Assembly: GCA_963830175.1 (NCBI GenBank)
Contig: CAWHKV010000002.1
Coordinates: 496,001-560,000 of the forward strand
Reading direction: 5' to 3'
Length of the DNA: 64,000 nucleotides
Source: JBBRBB01 sp963830175
GTDB lineage: Bacteria > Bacteroidota > Bacteroidia > Chitinophagales > Chitinophagaceae
This document shows, piece after piece, positions 18,439 through 28,120 of the stretch. The notes below the pieces were generated by a model. That model saw nothing but the letters and a program-made list of their open reading frames with translations, did not search any database and had not been told where the DNA came from. The first letter of the stretch is position 1, and each line of letters starts with the position of its first letter. A program made the position numbers and the translations under genes.

Positions 18439-19200
18439 TCAATACGTTGCGCGCCCCCCTGAAATGTCATAAATAAACCCGGTAGAAAAACTATTTTCAT
18501 CGGAAACAATGTAAGCCGATATCGCAGCCACTTCCTCCACTGTGCCTAAACGCTTCATAGGTATTTTAGCCACCATATATTCTAACTGTGCCGGTGAGGT
18601 TTTTTCATTTAATGAGGTTTTAATTACAGCCGGTGCCAGCCCGTTAATGGTAATTTCAGTTTCGGCGTATTCTTTTGCAACACCTTTTACAAGCCCGATT
18701 ACGCCTGCTTTTGTTGCGGAGTAACCGACCATTCCCGGGTTTCCTTCCTTACCTGCCATCGATGAAATAAGAAGTAAACGTCCCTTCCCGGAATTCTTCA
18801 TGCTTTGCAAAACATACTTTGTTATAAGAAAAGTTCCTGTAAGGTTCACCTTGCAAATTTTATCAAAATCATCTGCAGAATAATCCGTTATATTAGTACT
18901 TGTGGGACCAACGATACCTGCTGCATTAATTAAAATATCTATTCGGCCAAACTCTTCTTCAATTTCAAGTATGGCTTCTTTAACTTCTGTTTCGTTGGCA
19001 ATATTTACAACAAAACCATTGGCCTGCTGTCCCTCATTCCTTATTTCGTTTACGGTAGCTTCCAGGTTTTCCTTATCAATATCAAATAAAATTAACAAAG
19101 CGCCTTCTTTGGAAAGCCGCTGCCCTACAGCTTTTCCTATGCCGGTGGCGCCACCTGTAATCAGTGCTATTTTGTTTTTGAAACGTTCATGTAAATACAT
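18439..19200 (-). CDS. SDR-family oxidoreductase
   Basis: A 253-residue classical SDR: TGGATGIG at 15-22, Asp40 for NAD preference, NAAG at 92-95, Ser147, Tyr160 and Lys164 (YSATK), C-terminal YDISGG. It lies between GH97 and the symporter in one strand series, so it may oxidise the imported sugar or the 2-keto-3-deoxy acid made by the dehydratase. It is not closely similar to the other SDR of the locus (14357-15109), consistent with two different oxidation steps. Confidence 0.87.
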   Translation of the reverse strand: MYLHERFKNKIALITGGATGIGKAVGQRLSKEGALLILFDIDKENLEATVNEIRNEGQQANGFVVNIANETEVKEAILEIEEEFGRIDILINAAGIVGPTSTNITDYSADDFDKICKVNLTGTFLITKYVLQSMKNSGKGRLLLISSMAGKEGNPGMVGYSATKAGVIGLVKGVAKEYAETEITINGLAPAVIKTSLNEKTSPAQLEYMVAKIPMKRLGTVEEVAAISAYIVSDENSFSTGFIYDISGGRATY

Positions 19201-19269
19201 AAATAATACGGGTTGAATTTTTGTAGTTATTGTAGAGAATTTGAAAAGTAGTTTTGAAAAGGAGAATTA

Positions 19270-21247
19270 TTATTTCATTATATGAATCATAAACCCACCG
19301 CCCGGCGCCATATGAATTTTCAGTTTATCATCTTTCATAAGGGTTGATGTTGAAATAGTATAGTCAGCAGCGTACCTATCTGCGTTTACGCCATCTAAAC
19401 ACAATGTTGCCTTGTATTTTTCACCTGCCTCTAAAAAATCAAGTGAAATATCAATATCTCTTGCAGACCAGTCTGTCATTCCGGCTACATACCAGTTTCC
19501 GTCTTTTAATCTGGCCGTTATAATGTATTCGCCAACCTTACCATCAACGATCTTCGTTTCATCCCAAACAGTCGGTGTATTGGCAATAAGTTGCATAAAA
19601 TCCGGCTCCATTAAGGCTTGTGACGGGTTGCCGGCAAAAAGCTGCATGGGGTTATCATACACGGCAAACATGGCAAGCTGGTGGCACCTTGTTCCCTGGC
19701 TTTGAACCATTCCTTCTATCATTCTAAAGCCATCTTTGGTCGCGTTATTCAGCATGCCGGGCTCATAATCGAAAGACCCCGCAAGCATGCGTGTATAAGG
19801 TAAAGTAACGTCATGCGGTGGGGTGGTTTTATTACTCCAGATATTGTATTCAGACCCGAGCAAACCTTCTCGTGTAACATTGTTAGGGTAGGTGCGGTTA
19901 AAACCTTTTGGCGGGTATGCACCATGAAACATCAGCATTATTTTATGGTCTGCCGTAGCTTTTGCAATTCTATGGTAAAAGTTTACTGTTTTTTGGTCAT
20001 CACGGTCAATAAAATCTGTCATAATATAATCAACACCCCAACGGTTAAACCGGTCTAATGCACTATCTAATTGCCTTTTTAATGTATGTGCAAGTGTCCA
20101 CATGCTAATTTTTATTCCATTCTGTTTTGCGTAAGCCAGAATGGTATCCATATTTATGTCAGGATTTATTTTAAACAGGTCTGTATTGTCACTCCAGCCC
20201 GCATCCATCATAATCCTGTCGAGACCAAACCGTTTTGCGAAGTCTATATAATATTTATATGATGCAGTGTTTACGCCCGATTTAAATGGAACATTAAACA
20301 GGTTTACATTAATGATCCACTCATCTGTACCTATGCCGGGCTTAATCCATGAGGCATCACCAATTCTTGATGGAGAGGCGAGACGGTACACCATATCGTT
20401 TGAGGGCAATTGCCTGTCTTCTTCAGCGATCATCAATACCCTCCATGGAAAACTTCTGTTGCCTTTTGTACGAGCAATGTAACCTGCTCTTTTACTAACG
20501 ATCATTTGCGGGTACAGCCCTTCAGTTAATTTTTCTTCAAGCGGGTAGGGAGCAAAATCTCCTTTTAAGGTATTGGTCCCTGAACCTTTCAGAAACATGC
20601 CGGGGTATTCTTCCAGATCGGATTCTGTTAATCCGATTTTTGGATGTTGATCATTGGGTACAACCAGCACCGGTGAATAGGCCATCTCGTTTGGCCCAAT
20701 ACTATCAAGCTTTCTAAGGGGATATAATTCTTCAAAACTGGTGTGGTAAATATCTGCATCATCCCTTTTATTAATGCCCGGAAAATAAGCAGATGAACCC
20801 TGTGAGAAATTGAATTCAGCAAGCTCACTTTGTACTATAATTGAATCTTTAAAAGCAGTACTAAACCGGTAAGAAACTCCATCATCATATACCCTGAATT
20901 CAATTTTATACGGTTGTAAAAGTTGAATAGTGAGTAATGAGTAATCATCCGTAATAATTTTTCTTTTTTCCGGAACGGGAGAAGTTATTTTATTTGTAAT
21001 CGTGTGTTATTTTATGTGACCGTATACCATTCTTCTCAGAAAAGTTTTGCTTTCCCTGCAACTGCATGTTTGCGTGGGATGGAAGCAAAATAAGTTTATT
21101 CTTAAAAGTAACAGAATACACGAGGTCTTTCTCCATCCAGACCTTCACGCAAATATCTCCGGATGGGGAACAAACATGTAAAGAATCAAGGCACCAGCCG
21201 GTAAAATAAAAGCTAACAAAAATCGCGATTAGGATTATTTTTTTCAT
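19270..21247 (-). CDS. GH97-family glycoside hydrolase, frame interrupted
   Basis: Exo-acting alpha-glucosidase/alpha-galactosidase family common in Sus-type loci. ATG 21247 begins a signal peptide (MKKIILIAIFVSFYFTGWC), so it is periplasmic. The frame breaks near 21003-21015; the rest is open to 19270 without further breaks. Removing one A there gives a 658-residue protein with the GH97 N-terminal beta-sandwich (YKIEFRVYDDGVSYRF, PVLVVP). The barrel follows (ASWIKPG, FGLDRIMMDAGW, VDYIMTDFIDRDDQ, LMFHGAYPPKG). The Asp of YIMTDF may be a nucleophile as in retaining members, but this is a guess. The 1978-base span fits a one-base insertion. Confidence 0.87.
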
Positions 21248-21297
21248 GGTAAAAAAGGGAACCATTTAGCGGTTCCCATTGGTAATTTAAAATACGG

Positions 21298-23130
21298 TTA
21301 ATAACCGGGATTTTGAACCAGCTGTGGTGCCCTGTTTATTTCATCTACAGGTATCGGAACCCAATATAATTTTTTAACTGCCGGACCTCTTTGCTGCACT
21401 TTGATTTGCTGCCATGTAGTGGTTTTGGTGCCATTATCAAGGTTGGTCGTTTCAATAATATCTACACCCGTTGCATCCTGCAAAGTCTGGTCCAGAATTT
21501 TCCATCTTCTCATATCATAAAAGCGAAGGTCTTCATATACAAATTCTATTCTTCTTTCATAACGAAGTGCTTCTGTAATATCTCCGGTAAAATCGGGGAG
21601 ACCCGCACGGTTCCTTATCATGTTTATATACTTGGTTGCTTCACCTATTTCATTTAATTCTAGGCAGGCTTCTGCGTAATTCAGCACAACTTCTGTATAA
21701 CGGAATTCAAGCCACGCATTATCATTATTATTAGTTTCTGTTCCGTACACTTCATCATCCTCATACTTCTTAAACGTGTATCCGGTATAAGTTCCATCAT
21801 CTCCATCAATTGGTCCCTGCCTGGTATCAATACCATACACCTTGCTAACCACCTGACCATTTTGAACAGTAACCCTTGTTCTCCTGTCATAGATGCCTAA
21901 CGGATCTCTCTGTGCCAGGTCTGGATAACGTTTCAGCCATTTAGCACTGTCGTACAAAATAGTGGCATAAAAGCGTGGCTCCCTGTTGTAGTACATATTT
22001 GGAGAACCATATTTCGAGGAAATATTTTTGTAATAGCCATTATTGTCAACTGTATAATGATTGGTGAAAGGCGTTCCATCTTCCATTTGAAAAGCATCTG
22101 CAAGGTTGCCCGTTGGTGCATTGCAACCATACATAACAAATCCGTTTGTGCCATTTATAAGGTTCATCTGGTTTCTGCTTCCTACATCTTTTAAGAACAT
22201 TTTACCCCAGATAATTTCGTTGCTCGAAAGATCTTTTGATTCGAAAAAGTTGAAGAAGTTTTGTGCGACAGCACTTTTATTTGGTGCCCCAAAATCTGCC
22301 AGCTGATAAGTGCCTAAATCCATTACGGCTTTAGCAGCGTTTTTTGCTGCAGTCCATAATGCAGCCCTGTCTGCACCTTTGTAGCCAACAATTTCATTTT
22401 CTGCAGATCCATCTGCAGTTAAGTTGCTTGCTGCAAACAATAATATTCTCGATTTTAATGCCAGGGCTGCGCCTTTTGTGGCACGACCCATTTCCATTTC
22501 TTCCTTATCGCCAAGTAAAGTTGCAGCAGCATCGCATTCTGATGCTATAAAATCTATGGTTTCTTTAAAACCAGACCGTTGTATGGTTAAGTAATCCTGC
22601 CCTATTTCAAAGGGTTGTGTATTTAACACCAGTCCGCCGTAATTGCGCGCTAATTGATTGTAGCAAAATGCCCTAAGGAAAATCGCTTCGCCTTTCATCT
22701 TGTCTGTTCTGCTTTTTATATCTGCCTGTTGTGCTTCAGGATAAGCAGTAGGAACATTGTCGATGTTTGCAAGAAATACATTCAGCTTCTGAATATTCTT
22801 ATACATAACATCCCAGGTTGTATAATGAAAAGCCCAGTTACCAAATGGTTCGGTATTACTTGAAGAAATATTTCCCTGCAAATAATTTTCTGTTCCGAAA
22901 CCATGCGTGTCGTGTGATTCATCGGTAAGGGAAGCATAGGACAGATAACCAAAACCACCTGTGATGCTGTTGTTGTAATTGTCAAGCAGGTAACGGTCTG
23001 CAAGGTTGATGTCTGTCCAGATTAATGCATCAGAATATTTATCTAAAGGTGTTTTATCTAAAATTTTATTGCACGCTGCCGTTAAGAAAAGAATCGCAAC
23101 AAGCGCTATATATTTATTTTTTGTTTGCAT
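21298..23130 (-). CDS. SusD/RagB-family outer membrane lipoprotein
   Basis: A 610-residue intact SusD: lipoprotein signal with Cys20 (FLTAAC), then NKILDKTPLDKYSD, the TPR segment KMKGEAIFLRAFCYNQLARN, and the C-terminal ELNEIGEATKYINMIRNRAG and YERRIEFVYEDLRFYDMRRW. It caps the SusC channel and captures the glycan. It sits 41 bases after SusC and 50 bases before GH97 on the same strand, forming the core of a polysaccharide utilisation locus. Confidence 0.94.
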   Translation of the reverse strand: MQTKNKYIALVAILFLTAACNKILDKTPLDKYSDALIWTDINLADRYLLDNYNNSITGGFGYLSYASLTDESHDTHGFGTENYLQGNISSSNTEPFGNWAFHYTTWDVMYKNIQKLNVFLANIDNVPTAYPEAQQADIKSRTDKMKGEAIFLRAFCYNQLARNYGGLVLNTQPFEIGQDYLTIQRSGFKETIDFIASECDAAATLLGDKEEMEMGRATKGAALALKSRILLFAASNLTADGSAENEIVGYKGADRAALWTAAKNAAKAVMDLGTYQLADFGAPNKSAVAQNFFNFFESKDLSSNEIIWGKMFLKDVGSRNQMNLINGTNGFVMYGCNAPTGNLADAFQMEDGTPFTNHYTVDNNGYYKNISSKYGSPNMYYNREPRFYATILYDSAKWLKRYPDLAQRDPLGIYDRRTRVTVQNGQVVSKVYGIDTRQGPIDGDDGTYTGYTFKKYEDDEVYGTETNNNDNAWLEFRYTEVVLNYAEACLELNEIGEATKYINMIRNRAGLPDFTGDITEALRYERRIEFVYEDLRFYDMRRWKILDQTLQDATGVDIIETTNLDNGTKTTTWQQIKVQQRGPAVKKLYWVPIPVDEINRAPQLVQNPGY

Positions 23131-23171
23131 AATTTATTTTTTTACAAATACGCTAATGAATGATTTGGTGG

Positions 23172-26100
23172 TTAAAAAGTAATTCTTGCACCAATTGTAT
23201 ACACCTTCATAATCGGGTAATTAATTGAGCCTGCAGAGGTGTATATATTCTCGTCCCTGTTATAACCCATATTCTCTGTTATTAAACCACCTACTTCTGG
23301 ATCCATTATCTTATTACCTGAATAAAGCAGGAAGAGGTTTTGGGCAGAAACATAAATCTGCGCATCTTTCATTCTTATTTTTTGAGTAGCATTTTGTGGA
23401 AGCGTGTAAACCAATTGAAGGTTTTTCATTCTAGCATATGCCGCATTTTGGTAATTGTAATCTGTGCGGTAATCCGACCTCCAGTAAGCATCGTTCCTGT
23501 CGAAGGCGCGTGGCTTAGATGCATCTACATTGTCGGGTGTCCACCGGCCATCGGCATCGTAAGCGAAGTAATTTCCTGCAAGTCCCTGCAGCTGTGCATA
23601 AACCAGGCGCATGCTGTTGCCGGCTCCTTGTATCAATCCATTTAGTGCCCAGTTTTTATATTTGAAATTGAAATTGAAGCCGAATGTTATTTCGGGGTTC
23701 ACAGTTTTAGGAAATAGAATTCTGTCGTCACTGTTAATTACTCCATCATTATTGTAGTCTTCAATAATAATATCGCCCGGTCTTGCGCCATCTACATGCG
23801 CTGTTTTGTTTATTTGCTCCTCATCCCTGTAAATTCCTATGGAATGATATAACAATTGTGAACCCTGCGGATGACCCGTTAATACCTGCCACGGAACCTG
23901 CTTTGCCGGTTCATCAAAGTCTATCACTTTATTGCGGGCAAAAGCAAGGTTTCCATTTAGTGAATAATAAAAGTCGTTAGCGCGGTCTGAATACCCGAGT
24001 ACCACTTCAAATCCCCTGTTATCAACTACTCCATAGTTTTCATCAGGTAACTGAATACCTGTGAAATCAGGAACGGATGCATTTCTTTTTACAAGAATGT
24101 TGTTTCTGCGCTGGTAAAAGAAATCAGCATTAAGAGTTACTTTATTATTGAAAAGCATTGATTCAAAACCTGCGTTATATACATTGGCAACTTCCCATGT
24201 AATGTTTGGATTTGTTGCGCCCTGCTGTGCTAGTCCCGCTGCATACACACGGCTTGATCCCAATACATAACCGGTGCTTAGTGAGTAAGCAGACAAATAT
24301 TGAAAGGGTGCTACAAGGTCGTTACCTAATTGACCCCAGGAGACCTTCAATTTTAAGAAATCAACAAACTTAACATCGCGAAAAAAATCTTCTTTGGAAA
24401 TATTCCATCCTGCCAATAAGCTGGGAAAGTTGCCCCAGCGGCCACTTTCTTTTGCAAAACGTAAAGAGCCGTCTCTGCGCATGGAGAACTGGAACAAATA
24501 TTTTTCCTGGAAATTATAACTTAACCTGCCAAAGTAATTTATGCGTGAATCGATTACCACAAATTCAGAATTATCCTTTTCTGCATCGCCTCCCGCAAAC
24601 AGGTATGGCAACTGGTCGCTGATGAAATATCTTCTGCTTGCATCTATTCCCTGTCCGAAAAATTCCGAAGTTTCATATGCTACAAATGCACTTAAATTAT
24701 GGTCGCCGAAAGAACGTGTATAATCGGTTTTTACATTAAAGGTTTTCGTATTTGCATTGTCGTAGAAATTTCTTAGCCATGGTTCGTTCGGGCCTTTAGG
24801 CGTACCTATTAAAAACGCCGAACCATCTTCACTGCCTGTGTTTCCGGCAGCGAGGTAAGCTGGTTCATCTAACTGGTAAAGTATCCATGGTTTCTGAAAA
24901 ACTTTGCGCTGGCCATTATCCACATCATATGAATAATAACTTGAAACACTTAATCCTGTAACCCAGGGAATTTTTAAAGTGGCATTAAAAATGGTGTTTA
25001 ACCTATACCTTTTTCCGCTGTTAAAACCTGTTTGCGAAGTAGATGAAACAACCGGATTTTGTCCGTATGCGATATCAGGTCCCGGTAAACCATTGGGATA
25101 ATATGCCGGGGATGTAGGTAAACTTTTTACAGCACCTTCAAAATTAAAACCTGCATCAGTTGAAGGATAGTCCCTGTTTTCCTGGGTTCCATTTAGGTTT
25201 ATACCAAGTGTTAGGTATTCATTTACTTTTCCATTAACTGTTGTTTTAATGTTGTACCTGTTGAAAGTAGTAGCATTGTTTTTAAAGATGCCATCATCTT
25301 GTTGTGTGCCAAAAGAAAAATAATAATTGACTGCGTTGCCACCACCGTTAACTGAAATGTAATGGCTTTGGGTATGACTGTAGTCTGCTAAAGCTGCATT
25401 GAACCAATCTGTATTCGGGTGTGTCCATGGATAATCTCCAGACCTGTATTTTTCAATGTCTTCCGGTGAAAATTTCATGTTTGGTTCGGCTACACCATTA
25501 TAGGTTTGCATTTCCCGTATCATTGCTGCATATGTTGCCGCATCTGCCATCTCGGGTAAACCTGTTGGTGCCAGCCATCCATAATACATATTATAGTCAA
25601 CTGAAATTGGAGCATTGTCCCTGCCTTTTTTAGTGGTAACAAGTATAACCCCGTTTGCAGCACGGGCACCATAAATTGCCGCGGATGCATCTTTTAAAAC
25701 GCTGATGCTTTCTACATCGTTTGGATTTATAGAATTGATATCACGATCAAGAATTCCATCAATAACAATTAACGGCGCATTGTTGCCAAGTGTTGCCGTT
25801 CCCCTGATTAGAATAGATGCACCGTCTTTTCCGGGTTCACCATTTGATTGTTGAATGATGGCTCCAGGTAGACGCCCTGCCAATGCGTTTGAAATATTTG
25901 ATACAGGCGAGGCTGTTAATTCTTTATTACTGATGGTTGCAACAGAACCAATAACGTTCACTTTTTTCTGTGTACCATAACCAACTACAACCACATCGTT
26001 CAATGTTTTATTTTCTTCGTACAATGTAATTGCAAAGGTTGACCTGTTGCCTACTGAAAATTCCTGGGTTACTTTTCCTGTATAGGAAATTACCAGTGTA

Positions 26101-26333
26101 CTGGTATCACTTGCAGAAATGGAAAAATTTCCTGCTGCATTTGTCGTAGTGCCGGTGCCTGAACCTTTTACAACAATACTTACGCCATACAGTGGTACGT
26201 TAGTCTCATCAACAACGCTACCTGTAACGGTTTGAACGTTTTGAGCTTTTACTACATTCGGGACGAGGGTTATGCAAAATGCCAGGAATAATAAGGCGAT
26301 AAGTTCACCTATTAAAGGGTAGTTTCTTTTCAT
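23172..26333 (-). CDS. SusC/RagA TonB-linked outer membrane channel
   Basis: A 1053-residue TonB-dependent transporter. A signal region is followed by a carboxypeptidase-like regulatory domain (about 35-115, VTGSVVDETNVPLYGVSIVV), the VVVVGYGTQKKVN box, a plug domain with ASILIRGTATLGNNAPLIVI and LKDASAAIYGARAANGV, and the barrel ending in VYTIGARITF. There is no STN domain, so unlike the SusC at 6958-10353 it should not signal through FecR; the AraC gene at the far end may regulate instead. First gene of the GH97 locus. Confidence 0.95.
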   Translation of the reverse strand: MKRNYPLIGELIALLFLAFCITLVPNVVKAQNVQTVTGSVVDETNVPLYGVSIVVKGSGTGTTTNAAGNFSISASDTSTLVISYTGKVTQEFSVGNRSTFAITLYEENKTLNDVVVVGYGTQKKVNVIGSVATISNKELTASPVSNISNALAGRLPGAIIQQSNGEPGKDGASILIRGTATLGNNAPLIVIDGILDRDINSINPNDVESISVLKDASAAIYGARAANGVILVTTKKGRDNAPISVDYNMYYGWLAPTGLPEMADAATYAAMIREMQTYNGVAEPNMKFSPEDIEKYRSGDYPWTHPNTDWFNAALADYSHTQSHYISVNGGGNAVNYYFSFGTQQDDGIFKNNATTFNRYNIKTTVNGKVNEYLTLGINLNGTQENRDYPSTDAGFNFEGAVKSLPTSPAYYPNGLPGPDIAYGQNPVVSSTSQTGFNSGKRYRLNTIFNATLKIPWVTGLSVSSYYSYDVDNGQRKVFQKPWILYQLDEPAYLAAGNTGSEDGSAFLIGTPKGPNEPWLRNFYDNANTKTFNVKTDYTRSFGDHNLSAFVAYETSEFFGQGIDASRRYFISDQLPYLFAGGDAEKDNSEFVVIDSRINYFGRLSYNFQEKYLFQFSMRRDGSLRFAKESGRWGNFPSLLAGWNISKEDFFRDVKFVDFLKLKVSWGQLGNDLVAPFQYLSAYSLSTGYVLGSSRVYAAGLAQQGATNPNITWEVANVYNAGFESMLFNNKVTLNADFFYQRRNNILVKRNASVPDFTGIQLPDENYGVVDNRGFEVVLGYSDRANDFYYSLNGNLAFARNKVIDFDEPAKQVPWQVLTGHPQGSQLLYHSIGIYRDEEQINKTAHVDGARPGDIIIEDYNNDGVINSDDRILFPKTVNPEITFGFNFNFKYKNWALNGLIQGAGNSMRLVYAQLQGLAGNYFAYDADGRWTPDNVDASKPRAFDRNDAYWRSDYRTDYNYQNAAYARMKNLQLVYTLPQNATQKIRMKDAQIYVSAQNLFLLYSGNKIMDPEVGGLITENMGYNRDENIYTSAGSINYPIMKVYTIGARITF

Positions 26334-26569
26334 ACGCAGTTTTAAAATCGTTACACAAATAATTGTAGCGATAAAAGTAGAAACAATAGAAAGCCAAATA
26401 ATTTACAAATTTGGCTAAGAACTATACTTTTTTAACACCTGCGTTTTGCAATATTTATTGTATCTGGTTTAAAAGTGCACTTGCCAATGGGCAATAAAGC
26501 GTGTAAGTAATTGAATCAGACCGGGGAAATAAAAAATCCTTTAAAATAAAAAAACAGTAAACTCATTTA

Positions 26570-27244
26570 TTATAAATGAGAAGCAATTTCTGTGGCACTT
26601 ACTATTCCTTCTTTCCTCCAGGTTTCATTTCCGTTTTTATACACTATAAATGTTGGAAATGACTGAACAGATAATGCATTGCTCAAAGTGGTTTGCTCAC
26701 CACCATTTATTTTAATTACCTGTATATTATTCGATAAGGATAAAGAATCAATTACCGGCTCCATTTTTTTACATGGCGGGCACCAGGGGGCACCTACATC
26801 TACAATCACTGTTTTGTTTGTTGGTATCATTGTATTTAAGGCATCAAGAGTGATTTCGGGAACAGGCTGAAGGGTAACTACATTCAGATTATTTCTTCTC
26901 CATGCTGCTATTCCACCATCGAGATTGTAAACTGTATAACCATATTCTTTTAACCATGCTGCAGCCGCACTGCTTCGTGCGCCGCTCTGGCAATAAATAT
27001 AAACCGGCTTGTCTTTACTGATTGACTTAATCCTTTCAGTAAATTGCGGGGTATTAGTCCAGTCTGCCTGAAATGCATTGGCAATATGTCCATTATTAAA
27101 TTCACCTATAGTACGAACATCTAATAATTGAATGGAAGAATCTTCAATAGCATTTTTAAAAGCTTCCACCGGGATGGTGCCTGTTTGCCCTGAAACTGAA
27201 AAATAAAAAAGTATACAAATTATACTGGAAGTGAAAGATCTCAT
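26570..27244 (-). CDS. Exported rhodanese-thioredoxin fusion protein
   Basis: A 224-residue protein with signal peptide (to about residue 19). A rhodanese domain (about 22-122) has active Cys85 in YCQSGARSS. A thioredoxin-like domain (about 128-224) has the redox pair Cys155/Cys158 in APWCPPCKKM. Both cysteine sites are intact. It may carry out thiol-disulfide or sulfur transfer chemistry in the periplasm. As the last gene of the copper operon (78 bases after the PepSY gene) it may protect or reduce protein thiols under copper stress; that role is inferred. Confidence 0.85.
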   Translation of the reverse strand: MRSFTSSIICILFYFSVSGQTGTIPVEAFKNAIEDSSIQLLDVRTIGEFNNGHIANAFQADWTNTPQFTERIKSISKDKPVYIYCQSGARSSAAAAWLKEYGYTVYNLDGGIAAWRRNNLNVVTLQPVPEITLDALNTMIPTNKTVIVDVGAPWCPPCKKMEPVIDSLSLSNNIQVIKINGGEQTTLSNALSVQSFPTFIVYKNGNETWRKEGIVSATEIASHL

Positions 27245-27322
27245 CGTGGGTGTGTTGTTTAACTTGGTGCAAACCTATTCAATCAAAAGAAAAATAAATC
27301 TTATAATTATTTTGACCTTGCC

Positions 27323-28081
27323 TTAGTTTAGACTGGAGTTTTGTTTTGTTGTAATTCTTTTTGATTTTCTTAATGCGGGGCTGCTGACAATGTATAACCC
27401 AAAACCTGAAAGCACCGTTACCAAGCCGAATACCGAGAAAATGCGGAGCAGCCAATTATTAATGTCATCCCTGTTTTGATAACCCATCGTATGACCCATC
27501 CATAAAAAATCGAAGATGCGCCATTTATTATTTCTGAATGATTCGACCATACCCCGGTTTGCCGATACATACACTGTAGTATTGGTGGGATGATTGAACG
27601 TTACAGCCCAGGCTGGTAAAGGCTTTTCGCGGTATTCATGATCGTTATCTGTATTGGTAATGTATTCTGCTGAAATCACTTTCGGTTCGCCATTAAAACT
27701 GTTTGATGCGATCTCGATGGCCTTTTTTTTGTCTACGGGTGCGGCTACTTCACCAGTATTTGCATTTACAAGAAGGGTTAAAGGCTCATCATTCTTAATG
27801 TAATTAACTGAATAAAAAGGTTGGGAAAGAATATTTACAAGCTCTAGCGACTTTATAATATCGGGTTGAACATTTTGTAAAAAAGTTGAAGGCGATACCA
27901 ATTGCATATTCCCGTTTAAAGGAGGTTGTTGTTTGTGTTGAAGGTCGCCATGAATTTCATCAATGTTTGTCCAGCTGAAATACAATCCGCTAACAGTCCA
28001 AATTAAAAACTGTATTCCAAGAATTAATCCCAGGTAGCGGTGTAACCTCCTGGTTCTAAGGTGCAATTTTTTGTTTGCCAT
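27323..28081 (-). CDS. PepSY-associated transmembrane protein
   Basis: A 252-residue membrane protein. An N-terminal membrane segment (LGLILGIQFLIWTVSGLYFS) follows the basic RTRRLHRYLG motif. A periplasmic PepSY-like region (NANTGEVAAPVDKKKAIEIA) and a C-terminal membrane segment (IFSVFGLVTVLSGFGLYI) complete it. Histidines HRY and MGHTMGY near the membrane resemble heme-binding sites of related flavin or ferric reductases, but no cofactor can be proven. It follows the multicopper oxidase by 39 bases, so it may pass electrons or metal to that enzyme. Confidence 0.8.
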   Translation of the reverse strand: MANKKLHLRTRRLHRYLGLILGIQFLIWTVSGLYFSWTNIDEIHGDLQHKQQPPLNGNMQLVSPSTFLQNVQPDIIKSLELVNILSQPFYSVNYIKNDEPLTLLVNANTGEVAAPVDKKKAIEIASNSFNGEPKVISAEYITNTDNDHEYREKPLPAWAVTFNHPTNTTVYVSANRGMVESFRNNKWRIFDFLWMGHTMGYQNRDDINNWLLRIFSVFGLVTVLSGFGLYIVSSPALRKSKRITTKQNSSLN

Positions 28082-28120
28082 TATTCAAAAAATTCAATAA
28101 AAATTGTGAAGATAAAAATG

